DNA from: Bdellovibrionales bacterium
Lineage (GTDB): Bacteria > Bdellovibrionota > Bdellovibrionia > Bdellovibrionales > JAMPXM01
DNA: 64,000 nt
Direction: 5' to 3'
Assembly (NCBI GenBank): GCA_016713885.1
Contig: JADJOF010000006.1
Span: 248,001 to 312,000 of the forward strand
Position 1 is the first letter of the stretch. Each line of letters starts with the position of its first letter. Shown piece by piece: positions 35,706 through 43,606 of the stretch. Under the pieces are notes generated by a model that searched no databases, was not told where the DNA came from, and saw nothing but the letters and a program-made list of their open reading frames with translations. A program made the translations under genes and the position numbers.

Positions 35706-36557
35706 ATGTTTAAGAGTTTATTTTCTCGATTGGCGTCAGGGCTTGCGGTTGGTGTTATCGCGCTGGCGGCGATCGCTGCCGAAGCGCAGGTCATTGGCGA
35801 ACTTTACCCTGGTGGCCCCGGACGTCCTGGCACACCAGGACAACCGGGTCGTCCTGGTCGACCAGGTCAGCCTGGTCGTCCCGGTGGAATGAGTGAAGAT
35901 GTGACAATGACGATTGGGCGGCAGTATCAGGGCTTTACAAGACTCGATATTTCGCAATTGATGTCGATCGCAACTCAGGGCCGCAGTATTGAATCACTCA
36001 CCGTGATGATGTCGGCGCCCGGCGCTCGTTCGCAGGCGACTCTGCTTGAAAATGGTCGTCCAACTGGAGCAACGCAACTCATCGGCGGTTACACGGCATC
36101 GTACTACTTTGGTGTGCAGTTCCCCGGAGCACGCAGTGTGCTGGAGTTACAGATCAACGGACCGGTGTACATCGAAACAGTGACGGCACGAGTGGCGGGT
36201 TTGGGGCATCAGCCTCCAGGATGGCCTCAACAGCCGGTGGTTTTGACGGAGTGGGTGAACCAGACATTCCGCGGCGGTGGATATTTGGATCTCTACTCGG
36301 TGGTTGATCTTTATCGTCACCATGGAATGCGAGTGACACGGGTTTTGATGCGAGGAACTTCAGCTCGCGGTTTGGGCCAAGCTGAACTCCAAGTGAACCG
36401 CATGCCACAGGGGCAGGTGACCGTGGGCACGTGGAGCCAAGAGTATTCGTTTTATCCTTACGGCATGGCGCGCTTGGGCTACGAAATTCAAAATCTGGAT
36501 TTCTCCCTTCGCGGCAATATCACAGTGGAATCGGTCACCGTTGAACTTCAGCCATAA
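35706..36557 (+). CDS. Secreted protein with a short collagen-like segment
   Basis: ATG 35706 is the best start, with AGGGGG just upstream; longer in-frame starts would hide the signal peptide. The 283-residue product has a signal peptide (1-26, cut after AAEAQ or nearby), then a short spacer and about nine Gly-x-Y triplets with Pro in the X or Y place (GRPGTPGQPGRPGRPGQPG). About 220 residues follow with two similar halves, each with a motif like GRSIESLTVMM and RVTRVLMRG, and strand-rich sequence. Bacterial collagen-like segments can form trimeric stalks; here only 27-30 residues long. The two C-terminal halves may be duplicated beta-sandwich domains. Extracellular or surface role inferred; family not recognised. 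Confidence 0.75.
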   Translation: MFKSLFSRLASGLAVGVIALAAIAAEAQVIGELYPGGPGRPGTPGQPGRPGRPGQPGRPGGMSEDVTMTIGRQYQGFTRLDISQLMSIATQGRSIESLTVMMSAPGARSQATLLENGRPTGATQLIGGYTASYYFGVQFPGARSVLELQINGPVYIETVTARVAGLGHQPPGWPQQPVVLTEWVNQTFRGGGYLDLYSVVDLYRHHGMRVTRVLMRGTSARGLGQAELQVNRMPQGQVTVGTWSQEYSFYPYGMARLGYEIQNLDFSLRGNITVESVTVELQP

Positions 36558-36571
36558 GGCGACATGACAAC

Positions 36572-37285
36572 GTGACAAATCAAGAGCAGGCGCATATCTG
36601 GAGACGGATGGCGCCTGATTCATTTTTGGATATCACACGATCTTCTGCCGACGCACTGGGTGTCAAACCGGGCCGTGTACCGCTGGGGCTCGAACTGGAT
36701 CTCAAACGTCAGGTTTTCAGTCCGATTACCTTTGCTGGTCCCCACGAGGTTTTTGATTTCTCAAAAGGCTATGATCCGAACCGTGAACGTCGCCATCGAT
36801 TTGGCATTGGGCGTTGGGATGAAGATCGCGTTGGCATGTACACGACAGAGCTTTTTAAGAGCAGTGGTGAGCCGCGCACGGTTCACATGGGCGTCGATCT
36901 GCAGGCCGACGAGGGAACTCCGGTTTTTGCGGCTTTGCCAGGTGTGATTTGGGGAGCTCAGGTCCTACCGTCGCCCGGTGACTATGGCGGAACGACCATC
37001 GTTCGCAGTTCCTTTTTGACGGCCGGAGGCAGGCGACAAGAGATCTTTGTGCTCTATGGACATCTCTCGCATCTTTCGGTTCGGCGGTGTGAGCAAGGGC
37101 AAGAGATTGCTGAGGGAGATTTGCTCGGCTGGCTTGGCGGGCCTCATGAAAATGGTGGCTGGAATTCTCATCTTCATTTGCAAATGAGTTGGCTTGAGCC
37201 GAAGTCCGTTGATTTGCCAGGCGCGGTTAGCTTAAGGCATCGCGAGTTGGCACGGATACTCTTCCCTGAGCCACTACTTTTTTGA
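36572..37285 (+). CDS. M23-family (LytM-type) metallopeptidase domain protein
   Basis: This 237-residue protein has the M23 zinc-site motifs: H105-x3-D109 in HMGVDL, then LYGHLS, and H200-x-H202 in HLHLQ. M23 enzymes cut peptidoglycan cross-bridges or stem peptides. No signal peptide is present, even when earlier starts are considered, which is odd for a wall hydrolase. The N-terminal 95 residues (motifs DALGVKPGRVPLGLELD and FAGPHEVFDFS) are an extra domain. It might act on another peptide in the cytoplasm, or be released by another route. The start is GTG 36572, 14 bases after the collagen-like gene. It overlaps the convergent response-regulator gene by 12 bases. Confidence 0.8.
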   Translation: MTNQEQAHIWRRMAPDSFLDITRSSADALGVKPGRVPLGLELDLKRQVFSPITFAGPHEVFDFSKGYDPNRERRHRFGIGRWDEDRVGMYTTELFKSSGEPRTVHMGVDLQADEGTPVFAALPGVIWGAQVLPSPGDYGGTTIVRSSFLTAGGRRQEIFVLYGHLSHLSVRRCEQGQEIAEGDLLGWLGGPHENGGWNSHLHLQMSWLEPKSVDLPGAVSLRHRELARILFPEPLLF

Positions 37286-38137
37286 TTTGGAGACCGACTT
37301 TTCCGGGGCTGCGACCGATGGGTTGGTCGTAGCGGGATCGAGTTTTTTGAGAATGTAGCCAGCGCCGTAGACAGTTGAAAACTCGTGATCAAAACCGATC
37401 AATTTCTTTCGCAAAAACACCATATGTGTGTCGATCGTACGATTCGAAATAGCAGCATTCTTCCAAACGGCATCCAAAATTTTGTCGCGTGAAATGACCT
37501 TGTTCTTATTGAGCAAGAAGTAGCGAAGCAAGTTGAATTCGAGGACGGTCAGCGCAACGGTCTGTCCAGCGACAATCGTCTCAAGGCGACTGCTGTCGAC
37601 AACAAGATTCCCGCACTCGATAACGTCAGGTGTTTCGGCGGTCTCTTCGAGGCGGCGGATTTTGGCGAGAACACGGGCAACGAGTTCACGGGGTTTGGCG
37701 TTTTTTACGACGTAGTCGTCAGCGCCGTGAGCAAAGGCCTGTGTTAGATTCTCGATGTCGTCAGAGCCTGTGTAAATCAATATGGGAATGTGTTTTGTTT
37801 CGTGGCGTTCACGAAGAATTCGGCAGAGGTCGTGACCACTTTGATTTTGAAGTCCGAGATCGAGAATGATCAGGTCAGGGCGTTCCGATGCTGCGAGCGT
37901 TAGTCCTGTTGATGCGTCCAAGGCCTTCAATACCGTGAAGCGGTACGAGAGCAATTCGTCGACGAGTTCGAGGATGCCTTTGTCGTCGTCGATCACCAAA
38001 ATGCGTTTAAATTCTCGAGTTGAATGAGACGATCGGCCGCTGGAGCGCCCCAGCTTTGAATTTTTTGAGTCGCCGTCCTGTGATGAAGCGTGCCGATGAT
38101 TCATCAGAGACGTTTCGTGAGCGCTGTTTGCTGACAT
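37274..38137 (-). CDS. OmpR/PhoB-family response regulator
   Basis: ATG 38137 is preferred because GAGGA sits 8 bases before it; an ATG at 38152 would add five residues. Counting from 38152, the receiver domain (50-165) has the acidic pocket D55-D57, phosphoacceptor D98 (LIILDLGL), T128 (IYTGS) and K150 (VVKNAKP), all intact. The winged-helix domain (175-270) has the usual trans_reg_C features (LTVLEFNLLRYFLLN, RTIDTHMVFLRKKL, VYGAGYIL). Both ends have Ser/Lys-rich flexible tails. It should bind DNA as a dimer after phosphorylation. The divergent kinase-like gene 300 bases away is the likely partner. Confidence 0.88.
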   Translation of the reverse strand: MSANSAHETSLMNHRHASSQDGDSKNSKLGRSSGRSSHSTREFKRILVIDDDKGILELVDELLSYRFTVLKALDASTGLTLAASERPDLIILDLGLQNQSGHDLCRILRERHETKHIPILIYTGSDDIENLTQAFAHGADDYVVKNAKPRELVARVLAKIRRLEETAETPDVIECGNLVVDSSRLETIVAGQTVALTVLEFNLLRYFLLNKNKVISRDKILDAVWKNAAISNRTIDTHMVFLRKKLIGFDHEFSTVYGAGYILKKLDPATTNPSVAAPEKSVSKSKK

Positions 38138-38152
38138 CCGTGCAGTCCTCAT

Positions 38153-38460
38153 CTGTATCTGTATCTATAACGGAATCTCTATCGGAACCGTTGTCGGGCA
38201 GTTTTCGGCCAGGTCAACTTTCCCAATAATATCCGTTTCTGTCGCACTTATAGCAAGCGTCTGCTGCAGACTTATGAACGGGTGCAGCAGTTATGATTCT
38301 GTCACTTTGAATTGTTGAACTTACAGGATTGTCGACACTGCGCTACAGGGCCGTCGTCGTCGATGTGCTCAGCTCGGCTATATCCTAGGGCATGCGCCCT
38401 GTTCTGGGTCTCAAAACTGCAATGCCATTGCTGTTCATAAGCTTCGTTTTGAGGGTCTAA
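38153..38460. other. Intergenic region between response regulator and kinase-like gene
   Basis: About 308 bases with no supported gene. Near the response-regulator start there is a short direct repeat, TCTGTATCTGTATCTATAACGG at 38155-38176 in part. Near 38380-38390 the plus strand has TATATCCTAGGGC, which could be a promoter minus-10 region of the kinase-like gene. These are weak signals. Confidence 0.35.
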
Positions 38461-38736
38461 ATGTTAAGCTGGTTTAAGAATTGTGAAGTTGGGGCGAGAG
38501 ATGGCGTCATGACGCGGGCTGTGAGGCTTCCGCTTGCAACGCCTTTGCTTGCCGACGAGCGTCGAGGTCGAGCGTGGTGGGCATCGGCATTTGCTGCGGT
38601 TATGGGCAGCGCGGGTTTGACCCTCTTGCTTGATCCTCAGACGTTGTGGCGTCCGGTGACGTCGTTGTCTTTGGCGCTGATGGCCGCCGGCTATGCGATC
38701 TTCATTGGCGAGCGAAAGCAGTTTTTTCTGATCTAG
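38461..38736 (+). CDS. N-terminal membrane part of a sensor-kinase-like protein (ends at an in-frame TAG)
   Basis: This 91-residue frame encodes two membrane helices (WWASAFAAVMGSAGLTLLL and VTSLSLALMAAGYAIFIG) and stops at TAG 38734-38736. The same frame continues without a break into the gene at 38746, whose first residues are again a membrane helix. So one codon separates two halves of a plausible polytopic sensor. The stop could be a nonsense mutation, a sequencing error, or a real boundary with coupled re-initiation (TAGGG can serve as ribosome-binding site for the GTG at 38746). Confidence 0.6.
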   Translation: MLSWFKNCEVGARDGVMTRAVRLPLATPLLADERRGRAWWASAFAAVMGSAGLTLLLDPQTLWRPVTSLSLALMAAGYAIFIGERKQFFLI

Positions 38737-38745
38737 GGCCTTCTT

Positions 38746-39777
38746 GTGGTGTGGTGGCTCGCATTTTCTTTGCCGCTCGTTTACTCGGGACCACTGGATG
38801 GGGCAGGGGCAAGCATTGAGCACTTGAGTGGAATCAATGCTGCTGCAGTGGCGCTGATCTTCAGTTTCACATTTCAAGGACCACGGGCGTTCTTCTTTGT
38901 TGCGCAAAGTTTGTTTCTCGCGTTTGCGTTGGGTGCGGCCGTTGGTGACCCGCGTGATTTTTGGTCGAAGACATCGGCGGCGCTTTTTGTGGCCGCTTTC
39001 GGCGTTTATTTTCTGCGTGTCTCGCGGACTCGAGAAACTTTGACGCTTGAGCGACTTGAAACATCGCGCGACCGAGCGCTCGCACTTCGTGGGAAGATCG
39101 GTGATCTCGTCGATTCTTCAGAGGCGGCTCGAGAGCGTCTTTTGGGACCGCTCACGCGCGGTCTCAGTTTTTACTCCGTTAAGTCATCGCCGGAGAGGCT
39201 GGGGTTTGAGGAGCGCAGCCTGGGGCCGGTGCTAACGATTGAGACTTTGGTGAGCGAAGCGCGGCGTTCACTTTTGCAGTTTCAAAAGAACTGGGCGACC
39301 AAAGCGAGTGCTGGCCCGGTGCGGTTCGTATTTTTTCCTCCGGTGACCGGGACCGAAATGTCGACACTGGCGGCGGGAGACGTGAACACACTTGTTGCGG
39401 GAATCGGGACCTGTCTGAATTTGGCGCTGGAGTCGTTGCCAGAGGCGGGGCCAAGGCGTGAACGCCGAGAGGGCGTTGTGCGGCTTTCGATCCGCGTTGG
39501 GCTTCGGGTTGTTGAAATTGCCGTCGAAGACAATGGACGAGGGACGCTGGGAGTGGTGGGAGCGACAGAGCTTGTCGAAAAGCTCACCGGCCTTCGTCGT
39601 TTTGCCGAAAGCCACGGTGGGAAACTCGAGCGCTTTGCGCGCCTTGGTGTTGGAGCGCGAACAGTGATTGAGCTTCCGCTAAGGGCTTCTGCCCGGGACC
39701 TGCAATATGGAGTTCTTCCGGCTACGGAATATGATCAGATCTCTGAAGAGGCCACTGCAACTGCGCCGCACGCTTGA
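38746..39777 (+). CDS. Histidine-kinase-like protein, membrane helices plus HATPase domain
   Basis: This 343-residue frame begins GLLVVWWLAFSLPLVYSG just after the TAG. It has about three membrane segments (to residue 95), a coiled-coil-like stretch (RVSRTRETLTLERLETSRDR) and a C-terminal HATPase_c-like region: EIAVEDNGRGTLG (G1-type box), then FAESHGGKLE and a G2-like GVGARTVIELPL. A clear DHp phospho-acceptor His is not obvious; the EAARERLLGPLTRGLS area is where it would be. This makes it an atypical kinase. The neighbouring response regulator, divergently placed, is the natural partner. It overlaps the convergent tsaC/sua5 gene by 56 bases. Confidence 0.75.
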   Translation: MVWWLAFSLPLVYSGPLDGAGASIEHLSGINAAAVALIFSFTFQGPRAFFFVAQSLFLAFALGAAVGDPRDFWSKTSAALFVAAFGVYFLRVSRTRETLTLERLETSRDRALALRGKIGDLVDSSEAARERLLGPLTRGLSFYSVKSSPERLGFEERSLGPVLTIETLVSEARRSLLQFQKNWATKASAGPVRFVFFPPVTGTEMSTLAAGDVNTLVAGIGTCLNLALESLPEAGPRRERREGVVRLSIRVGLRVVEIAVEDNGRGTLGVVGATELVEKLTGLRRFAESHGGKLERFARLGVGARTVIELPLRASARDLQYGVLPATEYDQISEEATATAPHA

Positions 39778-40747
39778 GGCGGTCGGTGATTGCACTCCAG
39801 AGGCCGTCCTTTCGTGAGCGCGGCAAGCGAACAATGATGAAATCAGCGGTGCTGCAATCGGCCTCACGAAACAGGTGATAGAGCTCGCGCGCTGCGAGTC
39901 GGGGGTCTTCGTTGAGGACAATGACAGTCGCTTTGGCTGCGGCCGGAAGACCGAGTCGCCGTCCTATGGCCGTCGTGTCGAGCGGTGTTTGGGTTGATGT
40001 CTCGTCGAGAGACCAGACGAGCGGCTTGCGGGGCATATAATGATGCTCAAGATGGCCTGGACTGCGCTGGTCGTTTCGCTCTGGAGTTTCGACCTCGGTG
40101 TTCAGGCCTTCGGCGGCAAGGCGGGCTTTGATCTGATCGGCCGTCACTCCGCCGGGACGCAGAATCTCAATTCGATTGGATGCAATCCTGATCACCGTCG
40201 ACTCAACGCCGACTTCAGACGGGCCACCGTCGAGAACGATGATGTCGCCATTTGCGATCTCACGCGCAAACTCTTGCTGAACGTGTTCGGCGCGTGTGGG
40301 TGAGGTGTGGCCAAACTTGTTGGCGCTGGGAGCAGCGAGAGGACCTGTGCTGCGGATCAGCTCGAGAGTGAGCGGATGATCGGGCATGCGAACGCCCACC
40401 GTTTCAAGTCCCGACGTGATGGCCGGATTGAGGCTTGGATGTTTAGGGAGGACGAGCGTGAGTGGGCCTGGCCAAGAGGCGCTCGCCAAGGCATCGGCAA
40501 GAGGCGGCCATTCTGCGACCAGGCCCTTGAGCTGTTCAAGTTCGGCAATGTGGACAATCAGAGGGTCGAAGCTCGGGCGCTCTTTGAGTGTAAAAATCGA
40601 CTGGATGGCGGCTGGGAGGTCGATTCGTGCGGCAAGTCCATAGACCGTTTCGGTCGGAATCGCCACGGTATATCCTGACGCGAGCTGCGCAGCGCAGGCG
40701 GCGATAGAGGCCGAGGTCGATGTGGGTTCGGGTTGCTTCGGTGGCAT
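39722..40747 (-). CDS. tsaC: L-threonylcarbamoyladenylate synthase, Sua5 type
   Basis: This YrdC-fold enzyme uses threonine, bicarbonate and ATP to make threonylcarbamoyl-AMP for t6A37 of ANN-decoding tRNAs. Motifs: GYTVAIPTETVYGLAARI, FTLKERPSFDPLIVHI, GPLAAPSANKFGHTSPT and ILDGGPSEVGVESTVI-like segments. It also has the C-terminal Sua5 extension (SPGHLEHHYMPRKPLV), as in archaeal and eukaryotic Sua5 rather than short TsaC. ATG 40747 gives 341 residues; a TTG at 40786 would add 13. Neither has a good ribosome-binding site. It is single in its operon and faces the kinase-like gene. Confidence 0.9.
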   Translation of the reverse strand: MPPKQPEPTSTSASIAACAAQLASGYTVAIPTETVYGLAARIDLPAAIQSIFTLKERPSFDPLIVHIAELEQLKGLVAEWPPLADALASASWPGPLTLVLPKHPSLNPAITSGLETVGVRMPDHPLTLELIRSTGPLAAPSANKFGHTSPTRAEHVQQEFAREIANGDIIVLDGGPSEVGVESTVIRIASNRIEILRPGGVTADQIKARLAAEGLNTEVETPERNDQRSPGHLEHHYMPRKPLVWSLDETSTQTPLDTTAIGRRLGLPAAAKATVIVLNEDPRLAARELYHLFREADCSTADFIIVRLPRSRKDGLWSAITDRLKRAAQLQWPLQRSDHIP

Positions 40748-40815
40748 AAGGCGCGTGAAACTATCTGGAGTTTGCGGTCCTGACAAGCAGGACGATGGGC
40801 CTCAGGAGTTGTGTG

Positions 40816-41439
40816 GTGTCTGATATCGATGTTTTTGTTTTTCCTTTGCCGCGGGTGACGCTTTTTCCGCGAACTTCAAAGCCCCTCAATATTTTCGAGC
40901 CTCGCTATATCAAAATGGTGAACGACGCCTTGGCGGGGAATATCCGTATCGCTCTGGCTTACGCCGATCCCGGGCGTTCCTCGGGAGTCAAGGCTGCCGG
41001 TGTTCAGGCGCATGTGCGCTCGGTTGCGGGTGTTGGCTTTGTGCAATTGGTGGAGCGTCGACCGGATGGAACGATGCTGATTACACTTGAGTCCGACGGC
41101 AAGGTTCACCTCGATTTGGCGGTCGAAAGTGGGGAGCCTTATATCAAGGCGCGGGCCTCGTGGATTCGCGAAGACGTGTCGCTCGCTCAGGCGAATATCT
41201 TCGTCATGAACCGGCTGCTGAAGGCGCTTGGCCAGTGGCTCTTGATGCATGTTCCAGATGAGGGTGCGCGTGCGGGCTTTATGCAAAATCTCAAAACCGC
41301 CGAACAAAGAGTAAACGCCATCTGTTCGCTCATGGTTCTTGATTCTGATCTGCAACAGACTCTTCTTGAGATGAATTCGATCAACGATCGCATCGAAGCG
41401 TTGGCGCTTGCTATTGAAAGCGAAGGCACGGCTCAGTGA
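40816..41439 (+). CDS. Lon protease N-terminal (substrate-binding) domain protein
   Basis: This about 207-residue protein is the stand-alone LON_substr_bdg domain. Signature: VFVFPLPRVTLFPRTSKPLNIFEPRYIKMV, the usual N-terminal strand and loop of Lon, then a helical C-terminal half. No ATPase or protease domain follows. Such proteins (YcbX-adjacent, PF02190-only) are common in proteobacteria; their job is unclear, perhaps adaptor-like. GTG 40816 has AGGAG at 40804-40808; the upstream ATG 40795 contains that site within its reading frame, so it is less likely. Confidence 0.8.
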   Translation: MSDIDVFVFPLPRVTLFPRTSKPLNIFEPRYIKMVNDALAGNIRIALAYADPGRSSGVKAAGVQAHVRSVAGVGFVQLVERRPDGTMLITLESDGKVHLDLAVESGEPYIKARASWIREDVSLAQANIFVMNRLLKALGQWLLMHVPDEGARAGFMQNLKTAEQRVNAICSLMVLDSDLQQTLLEMNSINDRIEALALAIESEGTAQ

Positions 41440-41443
41440 TGGT

Positions 41444-42220
41444 TTAAAGCTTGAGCACTTCTGCGCGGCCTGCGCGAACGTATTTTTCTTCAAGTAGGGC
41501 CTTCAGATCAAGAGGCCACCAGATCTTACTCCAAGTGTCGGAGCCGGACTCGTAGCGACCATGGTTTTGCGCAAGACCGCGCAAGAAGAAGCCCAGTGTT
41601 CGGGCCGTGGCATAGCGTGATTGATGGAGGTTATATTCTGGAAATCCAACCATAAAGCCTTCAATGGCAACCGTCGTGCAATTCACTTCCACAGCGTGGA
41701 AGGTTTTGTAGTCGGCGTAGTAAGCGATCCACTGTTTTGATTTGGTGTACGGCTTGCCGTTTCGGACCATCTCTTCAAAGTGAGCGAGGATGGCGCTATT
41801 GCGCTCAAGCGTCGATTGAAAACGATAGCGGCGGGTTGAGCCACCTTCGCTCAAGTGGTACTTGCGATGGGCGGGGTACTGGTGTTCCCAAACGCGCAAG
41901 ATCGGATCGCCCTCGGCGTCTTTGCCCCACATGCGTCCGTAGCGGCCGAAGTCAAAAATGAAATCGCGAGTGGCGTCGACGACGCGCAAAGAAACATGTC
42001 CCCACTTGCGGACGGGATCAATGCGATCGCCAATGATGAACTCGACATAGGGGCTCTCTTCTGATGGAGCCGTTGCCGTCGCAGTTGCATCTTGGGCTGC
42101 GGCTCGAAGCGCCGGCAAAGTCAGCAGCAGCGCTGTGAGTGCCGTGAGCGTGGTGAGAAGGAAGCTTCGGCGAGTGATTTTTTCGATTGCATACGCGGGC
42201 TTGGTGCAAGTGCTGTGCAT
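41444..42220 (-). CDS. Exported protein with a possible cysteine-hydrolase fold
   Basis: This 258-residue protein has a hydrophobic leader (about 20-42) with RRSF in front, so Sec or Tat export is likely. The mature part has motifs KWGHVSLRVVD (about 71), FDFGRYGRMWG, and VEVNCTTVAIEGF (about 180). A GH-x-x-L followed by DFGRYG and a later N-C-T is reminiscent of NlpC/P60-like or DUF4105-like exported proteins where His and Cys act together. I cannot name the family. The gene stands alone between Lon-N (convergent, five bases apart) and the methyltransferase gene. Confidence 0.65.
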   Translation of the reverse strand: MHSTCTKPAYAIEKITRRSFLLTTLTALTALLLTLPALRAAAQDATATATAPSEESPYVEFIIGDRIDPVRKWGHVSLRVVDATRDFIFDFGRYGRMWGKDAEGDPILRVWEHQYPAHRKYHLSEGGSTRRYRFQSTLERNSAILAHFEEMVRNGKPYTKSKQWIAYYADYKTFHAVEVNCTTVAIEGFMVGFPEYNLHQSRYATARTLGFFLRGLAQNHGRYESGSDTWSKIWWPLDLKALLEEKYVRAGRAEVLKL

Positions 42221-42339
42221 CGTCTTTGGCGAGTGCTCGCTCGTTTAAACGGCTCTTGAGTCGTTCGGTGTGAAGAACTTCCACGAGCGACGTGAAGTTT
42301 TCGCAGGCCAAAATAACCCTCGGCGGTGCAGGCGTTTGG

Positions 42340-43542
42340 TTAGTCGAGCGCGAGGTGGACAAACTTCAGGTAGCGAAGCTCGTGTGCGGCGTGGGGGAAT
42401 GGGTGATCGGGGCCTTGGCCGGAAATCCGCAGAATGCGACCGGTGCGGCGCGTGTTTGAGAGCGACTCGTCGATGATCTCATTGAAATCGTCAAAGGAGA
42501 CATGACTTGAGCAAGAGCTAAGCGAGAGTTCGCCGTTTCGGCGCACGCGTTTCGCGGCAGCCGAGAAGAGCTCGATGTACTTCGTTTTTGCGAGCTGGCG
42601 TTGACTCTCAGAGTGGCTCATCGATGGTGGGTCGACGATGATGTGGTCCCAGAGTTCTGGAACGCCACCGAGATATTCAAAAACATCGACGCAAAGGCTT
42701 TCGTGCTTTGCGGGATCAAGGCCGTTCAGCGCCCAGTTCTGTTCGGCAAGTTCGATTGCACCCTTTGAAACGTCGAGGCTTGCCACGCGAGAGGCGCCGC
42801 CAAGACCGGCGTAGACGGAAAAGCCGCCGGAGTAGCTAAAGAGATTCAGAACACTTTTGCCCCGGCTCATCTGGCGAATGTGGTTTCGGTTCTCGCGTTG
42901 ATCGAGAAAGAAGCCAGTTTTTTGCCCCTTCTCGAGGTTCACTTTGAATTGGACGCCGTTTTCTTTGACGATGACTTCGCTCTCGGTCGCCGTATCAAAG
43001 GTTTGGCCTGCAATGATATCAATCGTGCGATCGGTATTGCGGCGACTTTTCTCGACGACCGATTTGCAGCCGGTGTGCCTGATGAGCCAGTTTGCTATGA
43101 GTTCGCGGTCCCAGAATTCACTTGGACCTTGTCCGTCGAATTGCACAACGGCGATCGCGCCGTAGACATCGCAGACAAGCCCAGGAAGACCGTCGCCTTC
43201 GCCGTTGAAAAGGCGGTAGGCGGTCGTGAGTGGCGAGCGAACTCCGGCTCGAAGGGCGAAGGCCTGCGCAAAGCGCTTTTCAAAAAAGGCGGTGTTCGGT
43301 GGAACTTTGTCGGTGCTGATGATGCGAAGAGAGAGCGGGCCGTGAGGATCGTAAATGGCCCAGCCGAGTTCGCCTTTGGCGTCGAGCACTTGGCAGAGGC
43401 TTGCGCGATCAACTGGTCCAGGAGCTGTGACGGCCTCTTTGTAAATCCATGGATGCCCGCGGAGAATCGAGCGCCGAAGGTTGCGAGTGAGTTTGATCTT
43501 CAGGCGTGAGGGCATTTTATTCATGGGGCTCGGTGATCTCAT
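42340..43542 (-). CDS. RlmI-type class I rRNA methyltransferase (PUA plus SAM domain)
   Basis: This protein of 400 residues has the PUA-like N-terminal domain (about 10-85; RRSILRGHPWIYKEAV) and the RlmI middle domain (TAYRLFNGEGDGLPGLVCDVY), then a Rossmann SAM-binding domain: VLNLFSYSGGFSVYA (motif I), IIVDPPSMS (motif IV) and LSLSSCSSHV (catalytic Cys region). RlmI methylates C1962 of 23S rRNA; other family members act at other rRNA sites, so the exact target is not certain. The GQKTGFFLDQR motif is a good family marker. Two other in-frame starts, 43524 and 43515, are possible. Confidence 0.88.
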   Translation of the reverse strand: MRSPSPMNKMPSRLKIKLTRNLRRSILRGHPWIYKEAVTAPGPVDRASLCQVLDAKGELGWAIYDPHGPLSLRIISTDKVPPNTAFFEKRFAQAFALRAGVRSPLTTAYRLFNGEGDGLPGLVCDVYGAIAVVQFDGQGPSEFWDRELIANWLIRHTGCKSVVEKSRRNTDRTIDIIAGQTFDTATESEVIVKENGVQFKVNLEKGQKTGFFLDQRENRNHIRQMSRGKSVLNLFSYSGGFSVYAGLGGASRVASLDVSKGAIELAEQNWALNGLDPAKHESLCVDVFEYLGGVPELWDHIIVDPPSMSHSESQRQLAKTKYIELFSAAAKRVRRNGELSLSSCSSHVSFDDFNEIIDESLSNTRRTGRILRISGQGPDHPFPHAAHELRYLKFVHLALD

Positions 43543-43606
43543 AAGTTTAAGTCTGAATCGAGGAGAATTCTTTGGTCACAAGGTCATTCTGAATGTTCTT
43601 CGTGGT

